A stretch of 64,000 nucleotides of DNA from Alitta virens (taxonomy: Eukaryota; Annelida; Polychaeta; Phyllodocida; Nereididae), in the NCBI GenBank assembly GCA_932294295.1, contig OW028576.1:50399199-50463198 (forward strand), read 5' to 3'. Below, in pieces: positions 1-10,374 of this stretch. The position numbers and the translations under genes were made by a program. The notes below the pieces were generated by a model. The model was given only the letters and a program-made list of their open reading frames with translations. It was not told the DNA's origin and made no database searches. Every line of letters starts with the position of its first letter. The first letter of the stretch is position 1.

Positions 1-59
1 CTTGGTACTGATTTATATAGGAAGGACAAATAGATCAGAACTGACCTATCTCTCTCTGT

Positions 60-205
60 CAATATCTGTCTATCTATCTATTTATCTATCTATCTATCTG
101 TCTGTCTGGTCTATCTGTCTATTCATCTATAGATCTATAAATCTGTAGATCTATCTACTGTAGATCTATCTAAAGATCGATCTATCTATCTATCTATTTA
201 GCCAA
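60..205. repeat. TATC/TCTA microsatellite
   Basis: Imperfect tetranucleotide tract built from TATC, TGTC and GATC variants. It ends near a short AGATCTA-rich patch. The same tetranucleotide family recurs at about 29.9, 34.9 and 36.9 kb. Confidence 0.9.
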
Positions 206-518
206 ATCAACGGATTCAATTCCCACAACAGCTTCCAAGCTTTGGGAGTTGACCCGCACTTACATTAAATTTATATGTATGCTGCCCACTGCCCAGTCAC
301 CAGGTGTACATAGTTCTTTGCATCTTTTTTTTCCTTCTCTTTTTTTAACAAACTTTAGAGCTTCCATTAATGTGTAACAAGTCATCAGCAGTCTACTGCT
401 GCATCAGGAATCAACAATGTTGCTATTAGGGGCCCAGGTAATACTTGTCATGCAAGGTAATGCATTGAAACAGTTTCTAATTCACAATATGGAACTGCAT
501 GTAAAAAAACGACATTGG
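206..518. other. non-coding stretch
   Basis: I see no coding exon, TIR or tRNA-like box in this stretch. The short plus-strand ORF starting at 417 runs into SINE sequence and has no recognisable domain. Confidence 0.5.
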
Positions 519-519
519 C

Positions 520-795
520 AGTTGCTTATGATGACTATGTCTGATGTTTGCAGGCAAGAACCTAGAAGTAAAACCAGAACATGTGATCTCCGACCCAGGC
601 ACTCTTCATGAGCTACATCCCAGCTGGACATTGATCGCATGAGACATTAAATTGGAGGTGCCGTGTACTCGGTGTCTATGCTGAGGCAAGTAAAAGACCC
701 CACCCATGGGGTAAATGTGTAACATGGTGTTGACTCCAAGCCTTATCATCTCATCATTACATCTGCCTCTGACCCCTGGTCATATAAGGTGACTA
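520..795 (+). mobile_element. SINE-A copy, 5' part decayed
   Basis: The end of a degraded B-box is followed by GCACTCTTCATGAGC and then a conserved body (GGCAAGTAAAAGACCC, GTGTAACATGGTGTTGACTC, CATCATTACATCTGCC). The same body appears in reverse orientation at about 12.2, 19.1, 42.1 and 53.5 kb, so this is a dispersed SINE family (called SINE-A here). The A-box end cannot be found in this copy. Confidence 0.7.
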
Positions 796-799
796 AGCT

Positions 800-1246
800 T
801 CAGACCCAGTAGCATTTGGACATTGAAAACATTGAAATTAAGTAACTTGCAACGACAGTGGCAGCAGCCAATTAAGGCGGTGTGAAGATTTCCCCCAATC
901 TTGGAGACTTTGAGGGTTAACAACCTTATAAATTTCATCGATTGGAGACTAATTATTGGCAAAAAACCTTTTTGATCATGAATTATTTAAAAAATACGTT
1001 CGACACACTAGACAATATTGGAGATTGGACGGTAATTTTCAAAACAATGGTTGTCATTCTTTTTGTGCATCGGAATATTGCTACTTTTAATGCATCCAGA
1101 AATATACCCTGCTCAAATATCATATTCATGAATTTTGTTAAAATACCAGCAAATACGCCAAACAGGGTGTCCACCTACCATGCATTTATAATGTACAGAG
1201 ATATTGTTGTAATGCTTGAAGAAAATGGTCAATAAATTTGAATTTG
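800..1246 (+). mobile_element. possible retroposon 3' end with TTGAAT tail
   Basis: The segment directly follows SINE-A and ends in AATAAA followed by repeated TTGAAT/TTTGAA units (about 1,231-1,247). Such a tail is typical of non-LTR retroposon 3' ends. No convincing reverse transcriptase motif is visible, so the body could be a LINE 3' UTR, a SINE or unrelated sequence. The ORFs on both strands lack recognisable domains. Confidence 0.35.
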
Positions 1247-1464
1247 AATTGGGAAGTACAGACACACCCAGTCAATCAAGATACCCTTCAGCCATTACTT
1301 TGGCCGTAAAAAGCACAAGATGACCATGTTTTTATGATTTTTCCAAGTAAATGACATAGTATGATATACTATATGTACAGGTTTTGTTGAATTTTGTACT
1401 TCGCAAAAGACTCATAACTTCAACTGAGGCTTCTAACTTACCTATTCAATATTAAATGTTGTGC

Positions 1465-2045
1465 TTTTAGGAATAAGTTATTTAAATGTGTATTTTATAA
1501 ATATTTGATAGATATCTTTAAAATTTCAATCATTACAGAGATTACAGTTTGTGATTATCCTGAATTGACAGAAATTGTTCTGTCTTGCACCTCGTTTCAA
1601 TTATCAATTAATTTGCTTAAATGGTAAAGCCATGTTAGGCATTTTTCAATTTAAAAAATCTTGGTTCAAAACATATATTTGTCCTGCAAACACTGACAAA
1701 AAAAGCTTATTTTAACTTTATTATTTTTTTAGATCAATTTTTATCAGAAGATTGCTTATGTTGAAAGAATTGTATATACAGAAATCCAAACCCATTCAAG
1801 TCTGTTTGCTTCAGGCTGAAAGAATGACACTTACATTCATAAGCAAGTGAAAAATACTGATTAATCTCAACTGACTCACAGAATACATTATGCAACGAGG
1901 TGTAGTTTGAAAAATAGCCAAATTCTGACAAAATGGTATAATTTCTGAAAATTCAGGATAATCACTGACTCTAATCTCTACTATGATTAAAACTGAAAAG
2001 ATGTGTCAAATATTTAATTACTCTTTAAATAACTTATTCCTAAAA
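1465..2045. repeat. foldback inverted repeat, arms about 145-160 bp
   Basis: The left arm (about 1,465-1,610) and the reverse complement of the right arm (about 1,885-2,045) share TTTTAGGAATAAGTTATTTAAA, TGATTATCCTGAATT, CAGAAATT and CACCTCGTT in the same order, with scattered mismatches and small indels. The arms are separated by about 275 bp. It could be a foldback or MITE-type element or a decayed inverted duplication. No clear target-site duplication was found. Confidence 0.75.
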
Positions 2046-2049
2046 AAAA

Positions 2050-3365
2050 AACATTATGTATATTACTTACTTCTGGCAATATGAAGAGCACCTTTTAGCG
2101 TTTATTTAGCATATGCAGTTTTGACAATATCTTTGACAAGGGCTTAAACATCTGCTGTAAATTGTTATAATGTTGGGCATGAACTTTAAAATGTGTATTT
2201 CATTAAAAGTTGACAGATGTTTAATCATGACTTTGATATCCTGTATTTTTAGTTGAAAAAAAGGTCTCCCAAGGCTCATTTGTCAATGAGCCATTTTCTT
2301 TTACCCCGTCTTCTCCAGTTGGAAATATTTCCACAGAAAAACTGATGATCAGGTTTTTTCTTCCTTCGCATCAAGTAACAACCACACAAAATTTCATTCA
2401 GATCTGTTGACCCCCCACTTTCCACTAAATTTTCAGCGCCATATCCAAGTAGCCACAAGCTATTGGAAATTTTCACATTGTGTTTGGTAATTTTTCCTCA
2501 ATCCTGTTTGGCTTCTCTCCAAGGGTAGCTTAGTATAATATCAGTTATTTCCGGATATTCTTCTGAACATTGGGAGTTATTGTTATATTTGTATTGGAAG
2601 AGCAGTTGACTTGCTTTATGCTGTTGTTTTTTGAATTTTTTTTAAAGTTTCTTGTAATAATACAAGCTGCTCACAGTGCCTCCACTCCTGCTGTCATTTT
2701 ATCGCTGCAGGCACACTGAAATACTTTCAGCTAATTAGCATGTGGCCCACGTGGTTGGAGCTGCAAATAGTTGTGCTTGTCAAACACGCGTAATGCATGA
2801 TGTTCACTTACTTGGAGTGTGAAAACAGTGTACAGTGTTCAGATTAACTTTTAATAGCTTCATCTAATGTCTGTATGTAAATTCAGATGTAAACAAAACC
2901 CACGAGATTGTGATCGTTGTAACAATAAACCCGACATTTTGCCCTTTTTGAGTTGAAGGCCTCGCCTGATTGGCTAAGCGCAGTGATTTGAAAGGAATTC
3001 ACCATGTAGATTAACCCCTTTACTCATTATCAATGCTTCCAGATGTTTCATAAATTAAATTTAAATCACCAAATTTGGGACAGCGACCATTATTTTGCTT
3101 TATATCTATCGCCCTTCTGGTCCATCAGACTCAGACAAAGGTTTTATTTCCTGTATACATATTCAAAGAAACAGTATATAAAGGTGGAGACACCCCTAAG
3201 ATAATTTCTTATCGCTACCAGGGTGCCACCAGAATATTTTTCATCCTGATCCCAGCAGACCCTACTAGACAGATTTCAGCATTTCAAATTAATTTATTTA
3301 TAATGAAATTAAATATCTAGTTTGGAGAAGGCAATCTATTACGCAGGTAGGGATGCAGTCTCTCG
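2050..3365. other. non-coding stretch, no supported gene
   Basis: The minus-strand ORF at 2,276-2,476 and the plus-strand ORF at 3,075-3,320 have no recognisable domain, splice context or paralogue in the window. I see nothing else supportable here. Confidence 0.5.
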
Positions 3366-3371
3366 GTGATC

Positions 3372-3640
3372 AAAACTGCTACATGTTCATACACCAAAAC
3401 AGCTACACTTTTATACACCAAAACCGCTACACTTTTATACACCAAAACGTCTAGGGACGTTTTGGTCTGTAGCCGTTTTGGTATCATTGTTATGGGGGGG
3501 GGGGGGGGGCGGAAAGCAGTAGACTGTAGACGTTATGGTTAAGTACTGAAAAGCATGTTGACGTTTTGGTAATGTCCTCGAATATTGGTGTAGACATTTT
3601 GGTTATAGTTGTGTCCGTTTTCGTTGTTGACGTTTTGGGT
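3372..3640. repeat. CCAAAAC minisatellite with palindrome and G16 tract
   Basis: Units of the type ACACTTTTATACACCAAAAC are repeated about three times (3,386-3,450). They switch to the inverted form (ACGTTTTGGT) at 3,456 and recur irregularly to about 3,640. The switch is a perfect 11-bp inverted repeat with a 4-nt loop (3,441-3,451 and 3,456-3,466). A run of 16 G lies at 3,494-3,509. The proline-rich minus-strand ORF here comes from the G run and is not a gene. Confidence 0.8.
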
Positions 3641-3644
3641 GTCT

Positions 3645-4245
3645 GCCCAGCGCAGTACTGGCCGTGACCCATGCAGACACACTGCCATGGGGTTTTTAGC
3701 TGCAAAAAGCAGATTCTCGTGTATCATGGCCAACGTCATGAAGAGCATTACCCATTTCACAACTGCATGTAAAAGAGCAGCAGGTCTACCATTATTTTAT
3801 AAGTATAGTTCATACTGACTCAGTGCATGTTTTTGGACTGAGATAAACTGAGATAAAGGCTGGAGAAGGCAATGGTAAAACACATGTGTTTGTAGATGAA
3901 TCAATCAGAAAATGGTGTTGTGTGCTAGTCACGTCCCCGCCCGTGCTATATAACTTTGCTGCACTACTCACCTCGGCTAGTGTGCTCTTGGCATTAACTT
4001 ATTATATAGTGCATACACTGAAATGACCATTTTGCAAATATGCCAGACTATTTTTTTGTCATTTGTAATGATTTCAGATTCTGAGAACCATAAGGAGGGA
4101 AACCAACTGTATCATACTGCGCAGGTAATATATTCATGTTGTAGATTTTTGTTAAAGATTTTGGAAAAAAAGTTATTTGACAATGTGTACTATGCATAAG
4201 GTAATTTTACATTGTGTGAGTAAATTGCTTAATTTCAATTGATTT
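3645..4245. other. non-coding stretch
   Basis: No exon, element terminus or RNA gene could be supported here. ORFs at 3,539-3,818 overlap the minisatellite and lack domains. Confidence 0.45.
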
Positions 4246-4248
4246 CAC

Positions 4249-4590
4249 TTTACAGGTCTTCAAAAAATTATGGTAATTTACATGACATAAGCCTACAATA
4301 TTTAATTATGCCTGAGTTCAGTTGAATTGTCTGATACAACTTGACCTTATTTAAAGCAGCTTCGCAATGTTTCGCTCATAATTACCAGTACAGTATGATG
4401 AGCTCTGTCATCATGAAATTCCCTCATAAAAGTATATGCATGAATAGTAATAGCATCTTGTCATAAAAAATCTCATATTCCCATTTTTCAATGCAAATTT
4501 AATTCTTATTTTACACTTATATTTAAAAAATATTTATTTATTCTTCACAGATTCCCTGGAGATGATGGCAAATCATTCATAATATCCTGA
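4249..4590 (+). repeat. degenerate direct repeat, copy 1
   Basis: Shares TTTACAGGTCTTCAAAA, TTTACATGACATAA and, about 290 bp later, TTATTTATTCTTCAC plus GGCAAATCATT in the same order with the segment at about 6,843-7,175. The middle is too diverged to align by eye. It is probably an old dispersed repeat. Confidence 0.55.
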
Positions 4591-4599
4591 AAATATGAT

Positions 4600-5250
4600 C
4601 AGAAATAATGAAACCACATTAACAGAAGTGCACAGTCCAAGATATACATGTAGGTATGCAGAACTTTATACTGTTCAACTGTGTTATATTATTCCATTTC
4701 ATTGTCCTACATCGTCCCACCTTTGTTAGTGGCCAATTATTTCATTGTTTTTCATCATTTTGATAATTTGGTAAATTCAGCGCAGCACAAATTTGGCATA
4801 CTTTTGTGATATTGATGTGCATATATCAACATTCAGCTTTTGCTCCCCCTGAACTAAGTAATGCACCACACTATTTGTCATTTTCTAAGACTCTATCAAA
4901 TAGTTGAAAATAACCTTTATTAATCAAGGCACACTAAATTTGTGTTAACTAATGATTTTATCAGACGTAAATGACTAAAAATAAATCATACATTGAGAGA
5001 ATATCCAGACCAAAACATTGGAAACACAATGGAAATGACATCATGACCACTGTTCAGTATTGTGACGTCATCACTGGGTTTGTTTACATATTGTTTTTGA
5101 TGACATGAAAAACTCTGATTATATTATTTATAGTACCTTAGTCAAATTCCTGTGCACAATGAGCATGTAATGGCAACAAATATCATGAAACAAGAAGGTA
5201 GTATTGATTTATATAATGATTGGAACTTTAAGCATAGTAATATATATTGT
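4600..5250. other. non-coding AT-rich stretch
   Basis: No coding exon or element boundary is visible. The plus-strand ORF at 5,152-5,463 runs through the TIR of the downstream MITE, which argues against it being a gene. Confidence 0.5.
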
Positions 5251-5258
5251 ATTATACC

Positions 5259-5551
5259 GCAGGCCCAAATTACCGTTGTCCGACTTCGGCACTCGATCTA
5301 TTATAATAACCTCAAGGTAAACATTGTTCATGGCCCAAAGCGAGGTCCCCGGCTCAAACCGGCACTGAAGAACAGTTGTAAACCATATTTGGGAAAATTC
5401 TGTGCTTTAACGGTCTATGTCATGTATTTATCACAGAAAAACATAGACGAAGTGTGGGCATAGGTTGTGGGGGCTGCATAGCCGATGGATACCTACCAGG
5501 CCGCTGGGTTTTCGTCAGCTGAAGTTGTGAGATCGGTAATTTAGGCCTGTG
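5259..5551. mobile_element. hAT-like MITE, about 293 bp
   Basis: Terminal inverted repeats read CAGGCCCAAATTACCG on the left and CAGGCCTAAATTACCG on the right (reverse complement), with one mismatch. An 8-bp direct repeat, ATTATACC, lies immediately outside at 5,251-5,258 and 5,552-5,559. An 8-bp target-site duplication and CAG-starting termini are hallmarks of hAT elements. The element has no transposase and is non-autonomous. One or two extra bases separate each TIR from the 8-bp repeat, so the exact boundary is uncertain. Confidence 0.75.
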
Positions 5552-5559
5552 ATTATACC

Positions 5560-6015
5560 ATATATATGTTACTTTTAAAAACGGCCGCTAGCCCCAGCCA
5601 ATACTGTGCACCTCGTATTAAGAGTAGCTGTGCATGCTGGAGGATGTAGGCAGATTATTAACTAATCTGATGATGTAACGAACAAAGAACAATAGGTGAC
5701 AATTGAAATTACATCATCGATTATGACATCATTGGACATCGCAACGTTCTGATCTTTACTTTTTGTAAATGGTTAATATTTTGCTCCATTAAAAATCATG
5801 TAGAAATTATATTTAAACAGATTGTAACTTTCAAATTGACAATAGTACAGACTGGACAGAGCATTTCAGAATAAATTTTATTATCCACTTGGGGCACTGA
5901 TGGTTGTGATTATGCATGCATTGCATGTTCCCATTGCACACATGTACTAATTACAATAAACGTGTGCGGATTGCAATAAATAACAATTCTTTAGCTGTTT
6001 GTTTTTTATATGTTT
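5560..6015. other. non-coding stretch
   Basis: I see no gene or defined element between the MITE and the next repeat segment. Confidence 0.45.
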
Positions 6016-6019
6016 AACC

Positions 6020-6840
6020 TTTGCAAAATTAATGTTATTCATGCTTTTCAGGTGGCCTAGAATTGCATGCATATCTTAAAAATTTGAAGACCTGACCGTC
6101 TTCTCCTGATTATGCATCTTCCAGTGTATGCAAACCTCTTCCTGAAGGCACCAAATAGCTGTTTGAGCAAAACCTAGTCTTATCAATGGACTGTCAACAC
6201 AAGAATACACTTACAGGTAATGTGTCCCAAAGACACTTAAAGATATTAAAGCTGCATTGTCAGACAGTTTTGTACCAGCAAAAAAGCTATCCAAATGAAA
6301 GAAAATGCTTCTTACTGATGATTTCGACAACCCAAACTGTCTAGATTGTACTTAATTAAAAATTATTGCCAGAATTTATAACATCGACTTTGTTTACATT
6401 TTAGCTAATTATTCATTGCAACGTGAAGGAGAGCATTACCGATTCGCGTTTTCAGTAATTTTATGAACAATTTAGGTCAGAATTGTTTAAATTCCTGCAA
6501 AAAGCGAAACACATACATATCTTTTTACATAATAAACTTGGAATTTTGAAAAATTGGACGAAAATTGAAGACCCAGAATAATAAAATGCATTACAAGCCT
6601 AAAACGCTAATGACGTTCATTTATGCCTCGTTTTCATTTTATTGGCCATAAAGCACTTGCAATGTAAACAAATTGGCAATTTTTTTACGGCATGAAAAAT
6701 TAAATGATAGGGTATGTTTATTAATTTTATAGAGATATAGTGAACCCAGTAAGGCCCTGATAGTTTTTTGTGTACTATTTCTTTACTCTGCATTCAAATG
6801 GTAATTTATGCACAGCCTGGAAATGGAGTTCAATAAATGA
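6020..6840 (+). repeat. partial repeat segment and intervening non-coding DNA
   Basis: The first about 60 bp (TAATGTTATTCATGCTTTTC, GGTGG, AGAATTGCATG) match 7,045-7,100 in the same order. The rest, to about 6,840, shows no gene. A TTAAAG start near 6,246 resembles MITE termini, but I found no matching inverted end. Confidence 0.4.
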
Positions 6841-6842
6841 AA

Positions 6843-7175
6843 TTTACAGGTCTTCAAAAGTAATGTATTTTACATGACATAACCCAACATGAGTTAAGTA
6901 TGTCTGAAATTACTAGAATTGTGTTATTGTTGAGTAAAACTATATAAATTTCCATTTAATGAAATTGTCAATGGAAATGAAATTATAATATTTGCACTTG
7001 TCATTGCAAAAAGGAATTGATTATTTTTTCTTAAACTTTAAAATGTTTAAACTTTAACTTTAATGTTATTCATGCTTTGCAGGTGGTGTAGAATTGCATG
7101 TATATATATATACCTTATTTATTCTTCACTGACTCCCTTGAAATGGTGGCAATTGGCAAATCATTGATTTGGAAA
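6843..7175 (+). repeat. degenerate direct repeat, copy 2
   Basis: Counterpart of 4,249-4,590 and, in its second half, of 6,020-6,075. It lies just before the TIR element at 7,209. Confidence 0.55.
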
Positions 7176-7208
7176 TTCAAGGCAGTAATGGTTGAACAAA
7201 CCAGTAAA

Positions 7209-7887
7209 GGGGCATTCACACCGTCACATATAAGACCTACGCTTGACCACAGATAGCAAAAATGGTCTATATGTGCTCACTCGTGGGTCTGTAAATCATG
7301 TATTTATGTTTCCACGAGTGTACGCGGAGCAGTCTGAGATCGCTCAGTGGACATCCGTCAGACGGTCGCCGGACGTCCATCGCCAGGCATCCGTGAGGCA
7401 TCCATGAGGCACTCGTAGATCGCTCATAGATCGCTTGTACATCGCTTGTACATCGCTCGTACATCGCTCGGAGATCTCTCGTAGATCCCTCGTAGTTCGC
7501 TCTTAGATTGCTTGTAGATAACCCGTGCGAGTGGTTCAAGGATGGGTTGGCTACGTATAGCCAAGGTAGGCCAAGTATGAAAGTAGAATGTAGATAGTAT
7601 AATGTACATATAATGTACGTATGTATGTAGAACGTACGTAGAATGTACGTAGATCGCCGACTGACTCCCGAGCGAATTGCGTAACTAATATAAAGAATCA
7701 CTCGTAGAACGTTCGCCAAAGTGTTTAAAATTTTTGCCCTCTCTATGAGTGTTCTACGAATTAGCGCGAATATACGTAAATCGCTCAGGGAGTGAACCAC
7801 GTATGGCCAAGGATGACAAAGAGTAAAAAAAAAATGTTCATCTGTCATGATACGCAGGTCTTATTTGTGACAGTGTGAACGCCCCCC
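7209..7887. mobile_element. non-autonomous TIR element with GC-richer core
   Basis: Terminal inverted repeats of about 29 bp: GGGGCATTCACACCGTCACA on the left and GGGGCGTTCACACTGTCACA on the right in reverse complement, both continuing to AATAAGACC-like ends. The interior is markedly GC-richer than its surroundings and holds many 11-12 bp tandem variants of CTCGTAGATCG and CTTGTACATCG (about 7,400-7,520). The 193-codon minus-strand ORF is a product of these repeats. Termini of this form occur in PIF/Harbinger-type MITEs, but I found no clear target-site duplication, so the superfamily is open. Confidence 0.75.
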
Positions 7888-7889
7888 AT

Positions 7890-9183
7890 CTCAGATTTTC
7901 ATGAAACGGTTTTTCTTAGTACCTCCTAGATCACATGCAGAATTGAAAATATCAAGTCTTTCCCCAATTTTGGAGGTTAAAATGCTTGTTTGAGATTTTC
8001 TCACCTTTTAGGAAAACTATATCTGGGCAATCTCTGCAAATATTTGGAGAACAGAAATGTTATTGACATATTTGGATTCTTATTGGCATGGATGTAGTCA
8101 TTATGTATTTAAGGTTGTGTTATAGTGATCGATATTCTATTCCCAATATATTCTTGTAGCTGCAAGAGGCGAATATGCACTTATGGCAAGTAAATGTGAT
8201 AATACAAGATCACGCATTTAAGGCTATGAGAATGCAAGAATGGAAGTTAAGGATGCGATAGTATTTTTTAAATTTCCTGAACTCTTTGCAGAGTCAGCCT
8301 GGCATAACAGAATGTCATTTGAGTCTAACTTCAAAATTCGACATCTTTTTAGGACTGATTTGGATAATGAAAATATTGTATACCATCAGCAATTAGTACA
8401 AGACACAATATTTTAGAGATATGTAAGAAACTCAGGGGTCTTTTTCTTATGTTACTGTGCTTGATCTATGTAAGCAATATTTAAGTTTTATGTGAACTTT
8501 AACATCAATATACAATGATTCAGACAAAGTCCAGCTGGCTGTCATGATTGCAGTCTCACGGTCACAACTAGTTATTGTCAGATTCTGGCTGTTTTACCTC
8601 TGCCTAGCTACAAGTCCCCTGTCCACAGGACATCTAATGCAATTCTGCCTAACCTCTGCCTAACCCTACAGAGTGAATTTTTTGTTGCCTTTTTTCAGAA
8701 AACCTCTTCATACATGTAAGCCTGTTATAATGAACCACATGGAAGTTTGAGCTTGCTTACTTTAAAGCAACCAGTATGGTCAGCCGGAATGATAACGATA
8801 TAAAATTAATAAATATAATTGTGCGGCAGTTGACTTGTAATAATAATGATAATAACCTTTAGCAAGGCTTCAAAAAAGAGATACATGTAAAACATAAAAA
8901 TAAATATCAAATATAGGATTAAACGTAGGGTCTAATACAATAAAATCTATATAATTATGCATTACAGGATTAATGTATATTATAATACTTTTTTTTTTTA
9001 ATCTATTATTAGCTGACCGTTTAAGAATCATAATCATTTAAGAATAATTTTGTTTAAACTGTAATTATCAACTCTTTGTAATCTTCATGTACGGCTACAC
9101 CACGCATGTAGATCTGTTAATTGGTATCAAGTATATTGGAGTTAATATCCTATATATAGCAGAACTACTACAGATATAGATAC
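7890..9183. other. non-coding stretch
   Basis: No supportable exon or repeat boundary. ORFs are short and anonymous. Confidence 0.5.
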
Positions 9184-9187
9184 TTAA

Positions 9188-10367
9188 AGGGGAACTAAAG
9201 GAGATTTGCATGTTAATTTTAAAAGTTCAATTAGATGAAAAAGAACACAATGCCGTAAATGCAAGTGACTAAAAGTCCAATTTTAGTATGATTTGGAGCC
9301 AATTAAAAGTGAAGTTAGCACCATCAGCCACATCGCTGGGGGCCGCCATTATTGCACACGGCACCATGGCTGGTGACGTCACTTATGTACCATGATGTCC
9401 ATCACATTGATAGATTGCAATCAATTTCAATAAAAACATACACTACATCCTGATTGCAATGAACTGTTTGTATGTCATATTCATGTATATTTGCTCACTG
9501 CAAGTAGATGCAAATAACCCTGCTTACATTACACATGTAAAGATAAGTTGTCATAAATAAATATAAAAAATTATCAAAAAACGTATCATCTGCAGAACTG
9601 CATGCTCCAATTTTATAAACCATCACCTTAAGTAGGCCTAATAAATGAATTTTATTTGTTTGACATTGTTCTGTCAACAAGTGCATAGATAGATGGATAG
9701 ATAGATGGTTGTGCCTTGGCTACTAAATGCTGATGAGGTGTATGAATTATTAGAGTTTCTTTGCACTAAGTAAAATTGATATTTTTTACTCACAGCTATT
9801 ACTATTTTATACTTTTTAATGATTTTATTGTTTTTTACTCTCATTTTATTATGTTCTATGAAAATTTATAAATCTATATATATTAACATGTATAGGTGAA
9901 AACAATCATAAAAGATAAGCAATGATAAGATATATCTCAAAAGCACTAATTGCATAGTCTCAAATTGTTCAATGGCAATTTACTTGACACTTTGTCAGAA
10001 CAGAACAATGTAAAACATGCTCTTATTTCAATTGCAATTAACACCTTTTGTCTGTTGTTGACACTGCTCACCTATAGTCAAGCAGTTGGATTGCACTAAG
10101 CACTGGAACCACAGTCTCCTACACTGGAGGAGGGGACCAACTTATATTGTCTGTGGTATTCATAGTACAACAGTGACGTATTTCCGGCAATAGCAAAACA
10201 CCCGGGATAGTCGAAAATGGCGGCCTCCGTAGTTCACAACACGGGGCTAATAAATGCAGGATATTACTTTACCAGGGCATATATACAAGTTTTGAATAGC
10301 ATGGAATTGTTTCTATGGACCCAAGCTAACTTCTGACAGGTAAAGTGCTGAAGGTGTTAGTTCCCCT
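9188..10367. mobile_element. TTAA-flanked DNA transposon, 1,180 bp, non-autonomous
   Basis: The left end is AGGGGAACTAA and the right end is its reverse complement TTAGTTCCCCT. Both are flanked directly by TTAA (9,184-9,187 and 10,368-10,371). TTAA target-site duplications are typical of piggyBac and Kolobok elements, and the short AGGGG terminus suits either. No transposase ORF is present. Internal CpG-containing patches near both ends (about 9,340-9,375 and 10,170-10,230, the latter with ATGGCGGCC) contrast with the AT-rich centre. Confidence 0.85.
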
Positions 10368-10374
10368 TTAATAA

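Noticed and set aside
3490..3760. Overlapping minus-strand ORFs near the G run
   Set aside because: Composition is set by the CCAAAAC minisatellite and the poly-G tract.
5152..5463. 103-codon plus-strand ORF
   Set aside because: Crosses the left TIR of a hAT-like MITE and has no domain.
6246..6840. Possible TTAA-type MITE
   Set aside because: A TTAAAG start is visible, but no matching inverted terminus could be found.
7267..7848. 193-codon minus-strand ORF
   Set aside because: Lies entirely inside a TIR-bounded element and is built of degenerate 11-12 bp repeats with few stops because the core is GC-richer.
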